NCBI RefSeq assembly: GCF_014633365.1
Contig: NC_068341.1
Coordinates: forward strand, 24,410,339 to 24,474,338
DNA from: Diospyros lotus
Taxonomy: Eukaryota; Streptophyta; Magnoliopsida; Ericales; Ebenaceae
Reading direction: 5' to 3'
DNA: 64,000 bases
Part shown: in pieces, positions 22,231-34,905 of the stretch
Layout of the letters: each line of letters opens with the position of its first letter
Position numbering within the stretch: position 1 is the first letter of the stretch
Notes under the pieces: generated by a model
The model's input: the letters and a program-made list of their open reading frames with translations, nothing else
What the model was told of the DNA's origin: nothing
Databases searched by the model: none
Translations under genes and position numbers: made by a program

Positions 22231-22947
22231 CATACTAGGAACATTCAGACTTTTCTTTTGTTAGATATGAACTTGTGTTTAGAATGCCATGTATATTTTT
22301 GGCATAATGTTCTTATAGTTAATGATGAATATTAATGCCAGTGTATTGTTTTTTGATATCTTTTCAATTTATGCAAGTGTATTGTTTTATTTTGATTTAT
22401 GCATAAACTTTTGATAGTTTACAATATCAGGTTTTAATACGAATTTTCTAAAAAATAAATATAATTTTTTTTAAAATTTAATTTTTCAATTAAACCCGGC
22501 CCAGGTTTAATTACCCAATTAAACCCAGCCCACGTTTAATTACCCAATTAAACCTGGCCCACGTTTAAGCCTATATTTTTATACTGACTAGCAACGAATT
22601 TTCGGTCGGTAAAATTTTACACTATTTATCTTTTTTAAAAATTAACTATTTAATTAGAGACGAAATTTGAGACTAAAAATCCATCGGTAATTTCAATCGC
22701 AAAATAGTACCAAGATATTTCGGTCGCTAATTTGGTATTATATGAATTTTATTAATTTAGCAACGAAAATATAACCCGTCGCTAAATCTGTCGATATTTT
22801 GTGACTGACATGATATTCTGTCGGAAAAAATTACCGACAAGCTATTTTGTAATTGACACATTCGATCAAAAATTTCATTGCTAAATCAATATTCAATCGA
22901 TAAATCAGTCGGAATATTGGTCGCTAATTCGATTTTTTCTTATAGTG
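22231..22947 (+). repeat. CACTA sub-terminal region and 3' terminus
   Basis: After an AT-rich stretch, a repeat of about 29 bp (AATTAAACC(C/T)(G/A)GCCCACGT) occurs three times at 22490-22570. Then come many copies of GTCGGTAA, ACCGAC, TCGCTAA and GAGACGAAA-like motifs in both orientations, ending CTTATAGTG. In CACTA elements such motifs are the binding sites of the transposition proteins. Confidence 0.7.
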
Positions 22948-24051
22948 GAATTTGATGTACAAGTATCACCACAACAAATCTCAGACACAATTTAGGGAAA
23001 AACTAAAAGGTTGTACCCAGATTCTAAAAACAAATAACCATGATAACACAAACACAGTTCTTGAATGCACAAACAAGTCAGAAATCAATTATGTGAATTT
23101 GGCTAACCTGAGAGCTGACTTATTTCTTTCATTCATTCATTCTTTCCTTTTATGACTAAATTTTATGAAACATGCACAAATATATTACTGGTCTCAACTG
23201 TGAAGATGAATAAAAAACTATTGATATGCATATGCTTTGAAATTAAGATTTTCTTCAGCACATACTAATGAAAAACCAAAACAAGATTGAAACTCAAACC
23301 TTCAACATTGAAAAGTAGTAAGCGTATTTAAAATCATAACTGACTATTACTAAACATCACCAACTAAAATGACCAGTACTTATGAAAAATCTAAATCACT
23401 TGCTAGGAACTCTATTACACACAAAGATGCATATCGAAAGATAATGTGAAGACTTTCTTGTATTAATAGAAAAATTAGAAATATGTGAGAAAAAAGGGGT
23501 GTACATTTTCAAAGAAATATGGTTCGACAAAAAATTAAAGAGAAAATACTTCACCAGATTGTTCCATTCATGGTAGTGAATGATGGAGGTGACAAAAGCA
23601 TTGGCAGTAGGGGAAAAGGATGCTAGAGTCAATAGAGGCAGTGGAGATGAAGGCGACTAGCGATGTCGATAGTGATGGAGACGGATGTTGGCAACGATAA
23701 TGAAGGCAACAGAGACAGCTAAGATTCACAAAAAAATTGCTCAATTCAAGAAACTAGAGAATAAAGAAAGAGATAGGGGATTAAACACCAATCCCAAGTA
23801 GAGATGGATACTCTTTCGTCTCTACTTCCATCTCAAAGACAAAATTTCTAGGTAAAGGTGGAATCATTTTTCCTCTACATCCGTCTCTACCCAAAAAATA
23901 ATATTAAAAAATAAAAAATATATTTTATTTTTGAGATGAAATATTTCTTGTGTCCAATTATTTTTTATTTAGCAACTGACTCAAAGACTGATTCTATATT
24001 TTCGCATAAAGAAAAAACTTATTTTGTCTCTAATTTTGTCTCTATATACAA
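22948..24051. other. Unassigned sequence, possible remains of another CACTA-like element
   Basis: No coding frame is recognisable. The last 250 bp carry GTCTCTA / TAGAGAC and CAACTGACTC motifs (TTCGTCTCTACTTCCATCTC, CATCCGTCTCTACCC) that resemble CACTA sub-terminal repeats. It ends where the LTR at 24052 begins. Confidence 0.35.
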
Positions 24052-24519
24052 TGTAACACCCCCTATGAAATACATACTTACCTGACTTGAATCCTGCAAC
24101 CATAAAAACTATAAGCACATACTGTGGGTCTTGCAGCCCTAGCCCCCCGGTCGTCACCAAGCGAGCAACGCAGAAATTTGACTGTAACTGAAACTTACGA
24201 GATCCTTGTGGACTAAGTTATCTTGCTTTAATGCTCTAATGCAATGCTCATATACATGCTCACATACAATATGAAGTGCTCCACATAAAGTCATGTTTTA
24301 TGCTCATACCAGGATATATGCACATAATACTAAACATGTTACATAATAATGCTAAGCATGTCATATAATCATCATCAACATATTGGAATACGATGATTTT
24401 ACGAGTTATGATTTATGGTATGGGCAATTTAAACTTTTCACATTTTTTACATGAAATTTCAATATTTATGAGTATTTAATCTTTTATTTAAATAATAACT
24501 TGCGCTAGGATGCATTGGG

Positions 24520-26840
24520 AGACTCATTCGGATATCATGAAGACTATTCAGATATAAAAGGGAGGCATCGAGATGTGAAGAAGGCTCATCTGAATGCATT
24601 GCGCTTATAGAACACAAGTTGTTCGAATATGTTGAGGGGTATTTGGATATGTATCAGGGCATTTAGATGTGATTCAGGTCATCTGGATGTCTCGCCAGGT
24701 TATTGATTAGTGCTCAATTTTGTAAAAAAATTGTTATAATTTCCTTATTATGATCTTAAAGTTGGTTTAAATTAAATATTAATATGCATTTTGTGATTGC
24801 GTGTAGGTTTAAAAATATTAATACAAAAATATATAAAATAAAAAAAAGAATATAATACATATATAATATATGGATTGCATGCTTCACACAAAGAAGGCCC
24901 ATGCCCAAAACAAGGAAGGCCCAAGCCCAAAACTAAAGGCCCAACATGTAGAAGCTTCTTAGATATTTTGTTTATCTTTGTATTATTAAATTAGATATTT
25001 TGTTTATCTTTGTATTATCAAATTAGATATTTTTTTATCTTTGTAATATTAAATTAGATAATTGTGTAGTCTCCATTACATCTTATGGGCTATAAATAGC
25101 TCACTTGGTTGTACTTGTAACCATCCAATTTTTCTTGAATCAAAGCATAGTTGTGTTCTTAGAATTTTTCTCTCAATTCTTCAACTTTAGTTTCTATATA
25201 GTTGTGTTATGTTATTTTTATTATTATCTTTATTATCCACCGCCTGATATAGTCGATTAACTATTATTTTTAATTTCTGTAATTTTAATTTTCGTCTCTT
25301 TATTATCCACCGCTTAATATGGCCGGTTAAATACTGTCTTTTAATTCCTGCAATTTTAATTCTCATTATTTAATTTCTGTCATTTAAATTCCTATTAATT
25401 AATTTCCATATGAAGATGTGTGGCAAAAATAAGACTTGGGCAAGGCAAGGACAGTGTCCAAAGTCCCTGATTTTCCATGCAAAGTCGAACTTCAACTATC
25501 ATAATATTTGTCTAAATTGAACTAAGTTATGCTTGTATATATACTCTTTGGGTTTGAATTGTAGCGTAAGCCTAACTTAGAGTCTCCATGCTAGGTATGG
25601 AGGTTACTTAACCTAGAAACGTTATCATACCTTGACTCAAATGAGACAATATTTTGTCTATTATTTACCGTTCAATTTATGGTAATTGCTTAACTTAGAA
25701 TCTTCATTCCATGTATGGAGGTTGCTAGACCTATAATTATCATCATCTTGAATTGGACTTAATAGCAAAATCTCAATTTATAGAATGTTTTTTATTAATC
25801 ACGGTTTGATTTATAATAATTACTTAACTTAGCATCTCCATGTCATGTATGGAGGTTACTAGACCTAAAATTATCATCATCTCAGACCAGAGTTAATATC
25901 AAAATTTTAGTTTCATTTCAGACTAATGTTACTATTTTTCTAACTATTTGGGGAATTTCGTCTTAGCACTGAAATTGTCTTGACCAGAGATGTTTGGTTT
26001 TCAATCGCACATTCAATTTCTTTTTCCTAAAACCAATTGAATTAGTCTGACAAACTCGTTCGACATATAAAAAATTTTCACTACTTTTATTTCTATTTTA
26101 ATAAAGATCTCCCAGTGAATCGACCTGGACTCCCATCCAGTAAATAAATTTGTGCTGCAACGCACACTTGTGCACCAGCGAGTATAAACGCCCTACCAAT
26201 TTTGCATTAAGAAATGATTAAATAATATAAATTATAAGGTGGGGATAAGAGATAAATTTTTGCATTCGGATATGAGATTCAACACTATGAGAGATGCATC
26301 CGGATATAAAACAAGTCATCCATATATGTTGATTCCATCCGGATAGAAGGAAAGGGCATCCGGATGTGAGCATTGGCTTATCCGAATGCATGAGGAAACA
26401 ATTCGGATATCACATGCAAAATATATTAGACACATCTGGATACGATTCAAGGCATCTGGATATCACTCACAAAATACATTAGACACATCTGGATATAATT
26501 CAAGGCATCCGGATATTACTCAAAAAATACATTGGACACATCCGGATACAATTCAAGGCATATAGATATCACTCACAAAATACATTGGACCCATCTGGAT
26601 ATGATCCAAGGCATCCAGATATGATGAAAACTCATCTGGATGTCTCTCACGGCATATTTTAAACATATTCAGATATCAAAGGGCTATCCAGATATGCATA
26701 TAGGCCATCCCGATGTCACTCACAGAAAACTTTTCACCCATTTGGATGAGTTCTAGACTATCCAGATGTTACTCACAATCCTTGACAAACCCATCTAGAT
26801 GTGAGTGCTCTCATGTCCGCATATACATATCAAAGATATG
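24520..26840. repeat. CATCCGGATAT / CATCTGGATAT palindrome array, split by a nested LTR
   Basis: Copies of CAT(C/T)CGGAT(A/G) and decayed forms lie at 24520-24700 and again at 26260-26840, about thirty in total. In the second block many copies alternate with AATACATT(A/G)GACACATC and ATTCAAGGCAT phrases, giving a rough tandem unit of 60 bp. The core TCCGGA is a CG-centred palindrome. Confidence 0.8.
24704..26240 (+). mobile_element. Nested LTR of the 10869-type family (probably solo, right end eroded)
   Basis: It begins TGATTAGTGCTCAATTTTG, like the LTRs at 10869 and 20302, and has the same ordered blocks: GCCCAAGCCCAAAAC, TATAAATAGCTCACTTGG, CCGCCTGATATAGTCG, three copies of the CTCCATG...ATGGAGG stem-loop (25585, 25708, 25830) and GCGAGTATAAACGCCCTACC. 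The expected ...GCAGTCA end is missing, so the right boundary near 26240 is approximate and no TSD is seen. Confidence 0.72.
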
Positions 26841-27007
26841 AATGATCATAGTGTTTATATTTTGCAATAGCTCTATCATCTCTACACTATTCTGAAAGAA
26901 ATCTTGGGATAACAAATCCCAATCAATATGAAATAATCACAAGGATGATTCAAATATCATATTTGAAGAATTGCTATAAGGGAAAAATACATGTCTTACT
27001 AGAGAAC

Positions 27008-27017
27008 TCATTGGCAT

Positions 27018-27055
<38 letters not shown>

Positions 27056-27310
27056 TGACTGTTAAAGATCTAAAACAAGAACGAAGAGTCTTGGATAATC
27101 TGAGAACGAATGCTAAACATGGACCTGTAAGAGAGGATTATAGGGAGAAGAACTTGCCTTATGATGTTCTTGATTGGATTAAACCCAAACTCTCTTATGA
27201 AGATTTCCACAGAAGTTGCAACTTCTCAAGTTCTCTGCTTCTTTGCGGCGTCAGAAAACATGCGTATTATGAGTGTGTATGTGTGTGTGTGTATATATAT
27301 ATATATGAGA
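27008..27310. repeat. Two compound microsatellites
   Basis: (CA)n followed by (TA)n lies at 27018-27053, and (TG)n followed by (TA)n at 27270-27306, inside the LTR. The open frame between them (27055-27318) is not supported as a gene. Confidence 0.85.
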
Positions 27311-27626
27311 AGCCCTAGACGCCCATAACTCCTTCTTCTTTTATAACTTGGAGATTTCAAACTCCTAATCCTCATGCATGGATTATCTTCAAGTATATAA
27401 TATCCTCTGATTATTAATTCCTCATAATCCAAAATTATTATTTAACTTCTTAAATTGCCCTTCCTGCCCTTGTATTTATTTTCCACATAAACTAAATGCC
27501 ATTTATGTTCTTCTCTCATCTAAAAATCCCTAAATTGCCAGCTTAAATATCTACTTGGCAAAAGTCTTTTAACACCAAATTAAATAATTCTTAAAAAAAA
27601 TCTAAGCCCTTTAACGAGTCGTTACA

Positions 27627-27702
27627 ATTTCTCCCATCTTTAAAAGAATTTGGTCCCCAAATTCATACCTGGTTACTCAAATAGAGAGGGGTGGAGACCC
27701 TT
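27627..27702 (-). other. Polypurine tract and last internal bases of the outer chromovirus
   Basis: On the minus strand this reads GGGGACCAAATTCTTTTAAA then GATGGGAGAAAT directly before the LTR. This is the usual end of a chromovirus internal domain. It is cut after about 75 bp by the LTR starting at 27703. Confidence 0.65.
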
Positions 27703-29755
27703 TGTAATGCCCAATTTTTCCAAATACACAATGATATCAAATATAAGCTAACATCACCTACGAGCGTTATGGAAACCCTTGCCAACGGAAGCACTGGATC
27801 GAAACTGAAAGCTTAACCAAAGCTAAATAAAGGGGTTTCCACTCAGTTTTCTTTACAAGTACAATAAACATATATGACCTTCAACAAACTCCAAAAGACA
27901 CACATATCATTATGATATAACCACAACACGTGCCCAAATAATAAACCCTTATCATGACAGCTTCCCCAAATAACGTCCAAAATGCATCAATTGAGATATG
28001 CCCATAATGGTTTTAACGTACATCTTTTAAACACAAGTGTTACGACCATCATTAATGTAAGAACAACTATAAAGCGTTCACACACACCTCTTACAACCTT
28101 GAGTACCCTAGTGGTTATTACAATACATCATTCAGATTACACGGGTACATAATGAAATAAAACCCAAAGTTAGCAGTAAAACCCAAAGCTAGCCAAGCAC
28201 CATCTTTTTTCCCTTGCTCGAACTAGAACCCGGATCACCTGGCACTTCTGATATACCTAGGACGTTGAATGTCCCTGGGGTATGAAACACCCAAGTTAGA
28301 TAATGACATCTAAGTGAGTGACTCAGAAAAGGAGAGTACATGCGTGTAAATGCAATAATTCCATTATGAAATCCACCCTTGTAGTAGCAATGCCAAGGTG
28401 TTGCAATCACCCCCGCGGTCATCACAGTCACTCCTTGGCTCACCGTAAGAGCATGAGATCACCCATGATGTCTAAACAACTAGCCACAGTCACCACAATG
28501 AACATGATGTATGAAAAAGCAGAAGGAATATGCATAAACCATGGGAAATATGACATGTAAGCCATAAAAACACGATATGCAAGTCAACAACCATGCACAA
28601 GTGAAGCAACAAATTCTCAAGGTGTCACTAAAACATGCAGAAACCACTCATAAATGAAGCAACAGATGCTTAAGGTACAAGTGAAGCAACAGATGCTCAA
28701 GGGAAAGCAAGAAGAATGCAAGAACCACTTACCTTGACTGATTACCTTAGGAAGCACGGTTTACAATGAGCAAGAATGAGTTTTCTCGCAGTTTTTCGAC
28801 CGATTGGTATGAACTTCGAGAAAGACTCGTAAACTCTTGTGAGGCCCATTCTCCCTTGATTCTCCATCTATTTTCTTCCTTCTTTTTGTATAACTCTCCC
28901 CTCTTTCTCAAGAACAAGACCCTTCCATTTGCTTCCCTCAATTTGGCAGAGATTTTCTTCAGAAATGCTTGGAATGATTTGTGAACAAACCCATGACTTT
29001 ATTTATAGACTTCCTAGGCCAATCACATGTTGCCACCTTTTGAGGTCATAATGAGACTTCAAATCCTATCTCCAAGTGGCCAATAAATGCTTGCCACATG
29101 TCCTTAAGGATAAGGTTTGGAGACTTTAACAAACTTGGAGGCTAAGTAAGCTTTTCTGGCTAATCACGTGATGCCACCTTAGGGGGGGTCATTATGAACC
29201 ATCATGTGACCTTATCTTATCTTTCAAGTGCCCAATGGTTGCTTATCATGTGTCCTTGAGGATAAGATTTAGAGACTTTGGAGGCTAACTCTTGGATTTC
29301 AAAATGATCCAAAGTTGGATTTAAATGTTATTTGAGATCCACAATCATGACTTAGCTATATTGAAATAAGTTTGGAATCCGCAATCATGACTCCCAAATG
29401 GTTTAGTTTGCTTAGTTCATTACCCTAATGATTTAGTCGCGAAGTTTCAAGAATTACACCTTGGCCCAAACTTTTTAGGTAATTGCAGTTAGACTCCTGT
29501 AACTTGGTCCCCGGGCCATTTTTAAATTTCATTTTAGCCCTTGAAGAAAGGATAAATTACACTAATACCCCAAGGTTTTACGCAAATTATACTTTTACTC
29601 GAACTTCAATATTTATGATTTTACCTCTGGTTTAGAAACTGAACTTTGTCTCAAGGCTTCTATAATCCATTGAAAAGACTTATTTCCTCAAGTGTTAAAA
29701 CCTAGTAATCTCAGGTATTACATCATATTTTAGTTTGAAAATCTGGGGTATTACA
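27703..29755 (-). repeat. 3' LTR of the chromovirus
   Basis: It begins TGTAATGCCCAATTTTTCC and ends CTGGGGTATTACA. The neighbouring bases 29756-29775 give, on the minus strand, a purine-rich AGAAGAAGAAATAAGGTG, a fair PPT. A diverged copy of the same LTR type, with the same orientation, lies at 31188-50743. Short frames inside are not genes. Confidence 0.75.
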
Positions 29756-31187
29756 CACCTTATTTCTTCTTCTAATTCTCACGTCGCCTCATCTGATGAG
29801 TGTCACTACCATTGCACATTTACAAGGGGAATCGATCAATTTCTTAAAATCTTTTCCTTTCGCTCTAAAATACTAATAAGCATCTCTTCATAAGATACAT
29901 CTTCCCTAACTTCAAGAGTTTGAAAATCAATTATATGCTGAGGATCGGGCACATACTTTCTCAACATTGACACCTGAAACACATTATGAACATGGGACAA
30001 CTATGGTGGCAAAGCTAACTCGTATGCCAAAGATCCTATCCGCTTTAAAATCTCAAATGGACCAATATAACGAGGACTAAGGTTCCCTGACACGCCAAAT
30101 CTTTGCACTCTTTTATAGGCATGACCCTCAACCACACATGATTTCCTACTTCAAACTCTAAGTCTCATCGTTACTTGTCTGCATAGCTCTTCAATCTGTC
30201 TTGGGATATTTTCATTCTAGCTTTAATAACTTGGATCTTCTCCGTCGTCTGCTGAACAATTTCAAGTCCCAATAAAGCCCTATCGCCAATTTCTTCCCAA
30301 CATATCGGCGATCGACACGGTCAGCCATATAAAGCCTCAAATGGTGATATCCCAATACTTAAATAGAAACTGTTATTGTAAGCAAACTCTACCAAAGGTA
30401 AATGATCATCCCAACCGCCTTGGGAATCTAGAACATAAGCTCTCAATATATCCTCCAAGATCCTGATGGTCCTCTCTAATTGGCCATCTGTCTGTGGATG
30501 AAATGCCAAACTAAACTTCAGTTGGGACCCTAATGCATCGTGTAAAGCTGCCCAAAAATCATAAGTGAAACGAAGATCTCAATCTAATACAATACTGGAT
30601 GGAACACCTTGCAATTACACAATCTTTTCAATATAAATCCTTGCCAATCTATTCAGTGGATAAGTCTTCTTAATAGACAAAAAATAGGTTGATTTGGTCA
30701 AACGGTTGATAATCACCCATATAGCATCATGGCCTCTGGTCGTTCTAGGTAATCCCATCACAAAATCCATAGCAACATTGTCTTATTCCACTCTGAAATC
30801 GTAATAGAAGTAATAATCCTATAGGTTTCTAATACTCTGCTTTTACTTACTTGCATACCAAACACTGTGAAACATATCTGACTACATCTTTCTTCATACC
30901 ACTCCACCAATATTGTCGCTTAAGGTCTTGGTACATCTTTACAACACCAAGATGAATAGTATAATGAGTCTTGTGCGCATCATTCAAAATCTCTTGCTTA
31001 AGATTCCTGTCATCGGGTACACAAATACGTCCTGGAAAAAAGAGTACACCATCACCCTGTAGAGTCCCTAAAGGAGAACTTATCAATATTATCTAAAATC
31101 TGAGCCAACTTCTAGTCTTTTGATTGCTGGGTTTTGAGTTAATCAAATAACTCAAGCTACACTCTCATATAGGCGCAACTCACTACT
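29756..31187 (-). pseudogene. Chromovirus integrase with GPY/F and chromodomain-like tail
   Basis: Right to left: the HHCC zinc-binding domain (HLGVVKMYQDLKRQYWW...CLVCK, 31090-30845); the catalytic core with WVIINRLTKSTYF near 30700, LD-stop-DLRFTYDFW near 30570 and FHPQTDGQLERT near 30480-30510; the segment DHLPLVEFAYNNSF; then LSPRYIGPFEILKRIGSLAYEL (GPY/F) near 30050-30100; and finally PLVNVQW...DEATxELEE near 29775-29830, like the chromodomain of Tekay elements. The first catalytic Asp is Asn (INRL for VDRL), and several stops are present, so it is inactive. Chromodomains guide integration to modified histones. Confidence 0.82.
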
Positions 31188-31706
31188 TGTAATGCCTCGC
31201 TTTTATGATTACACTGTGATATGCAATACATTCTATTTACAACCTTGGGCATTATAGAAATCCTTAATCAGCGGAGTAAGGATCAAACCTGAAATGCTAA
31301 GTAGCTAGGATTCCCCCTAAGTCTCCTATATATAAGTACAACCGTGTACACAATCTCCAATATAATGATAAACCCATAATAATACCTCCTTTGTTCAACA
31401 TCTAATTTTTAGGAAAAAATTTCAAAAAACTCAAAGATTTACACTAGTTTTTCTTCATACAAAGATTCGTAGTACAAGAACAATAGAAAATGAAACAAAG
31501 CTTTTCCCACTTCCTCGCCTTTCTTCTTATTTGTCTCCAGAGTACCTAACATGCATCAACCCAAGTTAGATAATTACATCTAAGTGAGATGGTTCAAGAA
31601 AGAAGATGTGTGTAAGCAAGTATGTCGATGTCATGAAATCCATCCCCTCTGTGGAAGCCCTGCTAGGATGTTGCAATCACCCTCGCACCAACATGTCCAC
31701 ACACAC

Positions 31707-33246
31707 TGATGGGTGTCGAATCCAACAAATAATAAATTCTTACTCTTAAAAATGTAAATTTTGATAGTGATGAGCAAGTTCGTATCCACAGGGATTGGTT
31801 AGGTCTATTCCTTTAAAAATGTAAAATAAATAGAAGAAACAATTACGGGGTTTTGAAATTTGAAATTTAAATAATTAAAAATAGAATATTATTCTAAATT
31901 AATAAGGCAATCAGAATGTAAAAAGATTAAAGTAATCAATAGAAATGCTTCCGGTAGAAGGGATTTATCCACCAATTGTTATGACACTGATCATTGATGC
32001 CAAAGTCACTAATTTTCCTTAAATACTTGACCTTAGAAAAAATAGCAAGCTTTATTCATTCAATATTTCCCTTACTTCTTAGTTTATTAAAACAAACTCT
32101 TCAATTAACCCTTACCTTCAAACAACCCTAGAACAAGCTATCTAGAATTTAATTTAAAGGCGGCATTAAACTTTGTAGAAACATGACCAAATCTGAATAA
32201 TAAACACACAAGCTCGGTGTATTTAATTCAGCACATGTACTCCCTAGGAATTAAATGAAAACTCATCCATAATCATCAACCCTAGTTTCTAGTTATGCAA
32301 GAAAGACCAAACAATTATGGATTTGATATTCAAGCTAGCAATTAATCATGCGTCAAGAATTGAATAGCGATCATCTATGCAATAAAAACACACAATCATA
32401 AACATTAAAATCAGAAGATACATGAATATTCAAGAGAAAATCAGATTACAAATAAACTCAAAAAGATCTAACAGTGTTCTTCACCATGGCTTCAAAATAT
32501 CCTTCTACCGAAAAACCAAAGTTTAGCCACACATAATGAGAGAAAGAACACAAAAAGAAGAGAAAATATGAAAATGATGCTTCTTCCTCCTCTTATATGT
32601 GTGTCTCTACCTCTTTTTCTTCCTGGACATCCTCCCTCTCGAGCTTGGATCAAGACTTTAAATGTCCCCCAACAAAGAATCCAAATCAGCAAAAGAATTA
32701 GGGCTCCTAGACTCCTGTAACTTACGAGCCCATTTTGGGTCAGATAACGAGCGTTTTGTGCTTTGGACCTTTCATAATAATTGTATGTCAGAATGTCTAT
32801 ATTAATTTAGGCTTTTGAATCACTTGATTTGGACATCATAACCTCAAGTTATGGCCTTTTAAATATTTAGTGTTCGTGTAGAATTCTAATCCAATTCGGA
32901 TTTGGCCTAGCTTTTCGGTCCTAATGTTGAAGCAATGTTTGGAGGCCCAAATGAACTCGGATTTGGACAAATAATACCATTCTAAAAATCCCAAGAAGTC
33001 ATCTACAAAAGATATGAAGACTTCATTCATGTTCTTGAACTCTAACATGTTCAAAAATCTGCAAGAAGCCCGAAAGGTCAAAATATTAAAAAGCTAAAAT
33101 TTTCTAAGTAAAAGCCCAATTTATTCTAACTTATGGGAAATTACCTTAACCATAAAAAAAAAGCATAAATCATCACAATAAGACATAAATCTCACCCAAA
33201 AGACCATATGTAAGGGAAATAAATATATGAAATTATGCACTCTTCA
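31707..33246 (-). repeat. 3' LTR (1,540 bp)
   Basis: On the plus strand it runs TGATGGGTGTCGAATCC ... ATGCACTCTTCA. The minus-strand start TGAAGAGTGCATAATTTC follows a purine tract. It shares the middle blocks GGAGGCCCAAATGAACTCGG and AAGTTATGGCCTTTTAAA with the solo LTR 16392-17803. The bases CACAC at 31702-31706 may be its TSD; the partner is lost. Confidence 0.85.
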
Positions 33247-34905
33247 AATTCCCCCACACTTAGCTTTGGTTTGCCCTCAAGCAAAATTAGATGACATAAC
33301 ATAATCACACTAATTCCCCCAATGACATCAAAAACATCACGTATCATAATCAAAATAACCCAAAGAATCAAACACTATAACATGTCATGAACTAAAACAC
33401 TCAACAAACTCAAACTAAAATAAACAAGAGATTTTCATTCAAAAAACAATCAACAAGTATGGTAGACCCTCACAAGTGTTTAAGGGTTGGAAAAATTCAC
33501 TCAAGATTCAATTCATACTCAATTACTACCATAAACTTGCTTGTTCATCCAATCTTTGTTGCTGATGTCACATGCCGTACACAAATCCCATGGTCTTTAA
33601 TAAGGTTGTAATGGGGCTAAGGTAAAGGTAGGATATAAAAGGGAAAAATGTTAAGACCTAAGAAACTAATAGAGCATTTAGAAACAACCTGGGTTAATTA
33701 GGCATTAAGGACCCAACATCTCAACCAATAATCAAACACTCTTCGTTTCTTCCTTCCTTATTCATTTCTTTAAAAAAAATTATATATTATGTCCTTGCAC
33801 ATTTTTTTTCTTTATTTTTTCAACATATATTTTTTTCTCTAAACATTACTTGGCTTTTGACGCGAATGTCGACATTTGTGATGAAGACATCCGGTTACTC
33901 CCCTAAATAATTGCTTAGGGTGCATATGCATACTCATATTTTGAACCACTGTTTGACATCAAGGATGATGCAGGAGCATACTGTCAACCCCCAATTACTA
34001 CTAAGTAGCTCAAAATATAGGAGTAGATAAATAACACTAACTTTTTTTTTTTTTTTTGCTACAAGGACATAATATCATAAGCATTCCCCAAATACATTCC
34101 ACTTCATCAATAATACAGCCATAACAAATCAACAATAGCATCTCCACACTCATTCAATTCACCGTCCTTTTCAAAACCCATTGAATAATTTCAAATGCTC
34201 TACTAGTACAAAGGTGGGTAAACAAAATAAGGATAACAAATGAAAACGGTTTACGGCTTATTAACAAGGGTTCTTGAACAAAGACAGGGACAATAAGCTC
34301 AAAATAGGTATACTAAAGTCAATTATGTAAGGTTGGCTTTTTAAGTTAAGTGGTTATAAATCGTATATGCCATTTTCATCTTTATGCATGCACATGAATC
34401 TGCAACTTTGACTAGTATTAGAAGTAAGTTTTTTTAGCAATCTTACATGAATGAACATCACTCCAAAAGAAAACACAAGATTGCCATATATGTTTCAATC
34501 TTAAAGGCTCAAAGTCTCACCCAATAATGGTTTTTTGGTCTACCAACACAAGTTAATACTCTTCAAAATCAAACTCGAGTCAATTCTAGCCTAAGTATGC
34601 AAGTATTTTGTTCAATCATGTTATAACATTCTCACCTCAAGTCAATCTAAGTTTATAACATGTGAATCCTTGAATATCATTGGGAAAACATCCTAGACAT
34701 CCTAAATAATAATAATAATAATAAAATAAAAATTAACATGTTCAAAATGCACTCTTTAAACTCTCTAAATGAAATCACTCCCCCACACTTAAAACTTACA
34801 TTGTCCCCAATGTAAGGCTAAATGCAAGAAAATGGCACAGAAAAAAAAAAATAATGCATATGAAAAGAAAAAGAAAAGGGATAGAGAAAGCAAATCTTAT
34901 CATCT
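33247..34905 (-). other. Polypurine tract and 3' non-coding region
   Basis: On the minus strand CTAAGTGTGGGGGAATT precedes the LTR (33247-33263). A second similar site, AAGTGTGGGGGAGTG, lies at 34780-34796. The stretch between is AT-rich, with T-runs at 33800-33830 and 34040-34057, and has no gene. Long 3' regions bounded by two such purine sites are common in this lineage. Confidence 0.7.

Larger units (their letters stand above)
9091..22947 (+). mobile_element. CACTA (En/Spm) transposon, interrupted
   Basis: The right end reads TTTTTTCTTATAGTG at 22933-22947, the inverse of a CACTATAAGAAAAAA terminus. It is preceded by a dense sub-terminal region of GTCGGTAA / TTACCGAC / TCGCTAA motifs (22590-22940). 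Inside is a Transposase_24-like gene remnant (9540-10868, continuing at 22105). The left terminus is not seen; it is either replaced by the LTR ending at 9090 or lies beyond it. The complete retroelement 10869-22104 sits inside the gene. Confidence 0.78.
24052..27626 (-). repeat. 3' LTR of a minus-strand chromovirus-like element, with nested solo LTR
   Basis: It starts TGTAACACCCCC and ends AACGAGTCGTTACA; on the minus strand it therefore starts TGTAACGACTCG. The block AAAAACTATAAGCACATACTGTGGG near 24103 also occurs at 36042 in the solo LTR 35471-37917, showing one family. It is the 3' LTR rather than a solo one, because a PPT-like sequence follows at 27627. About 1.5 kb of its length is a nested LTR (24704-26240). 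It holds CATCCGGATAT palindromes. Confidence 0.75.

Noticed and set aside
27018..27306. (CA)n(TA)n and (TG)n(TA)n as an inverted repeat
   Set aside because: The order of the two runs is the same on both sides, so they do not form a true inverted repeat.
27055..27318. 87-codon frame between two microsatellites
   Set aside because: It is within an LTR, and the matching part of the related LTR (37230-37390) is not open in the same way.
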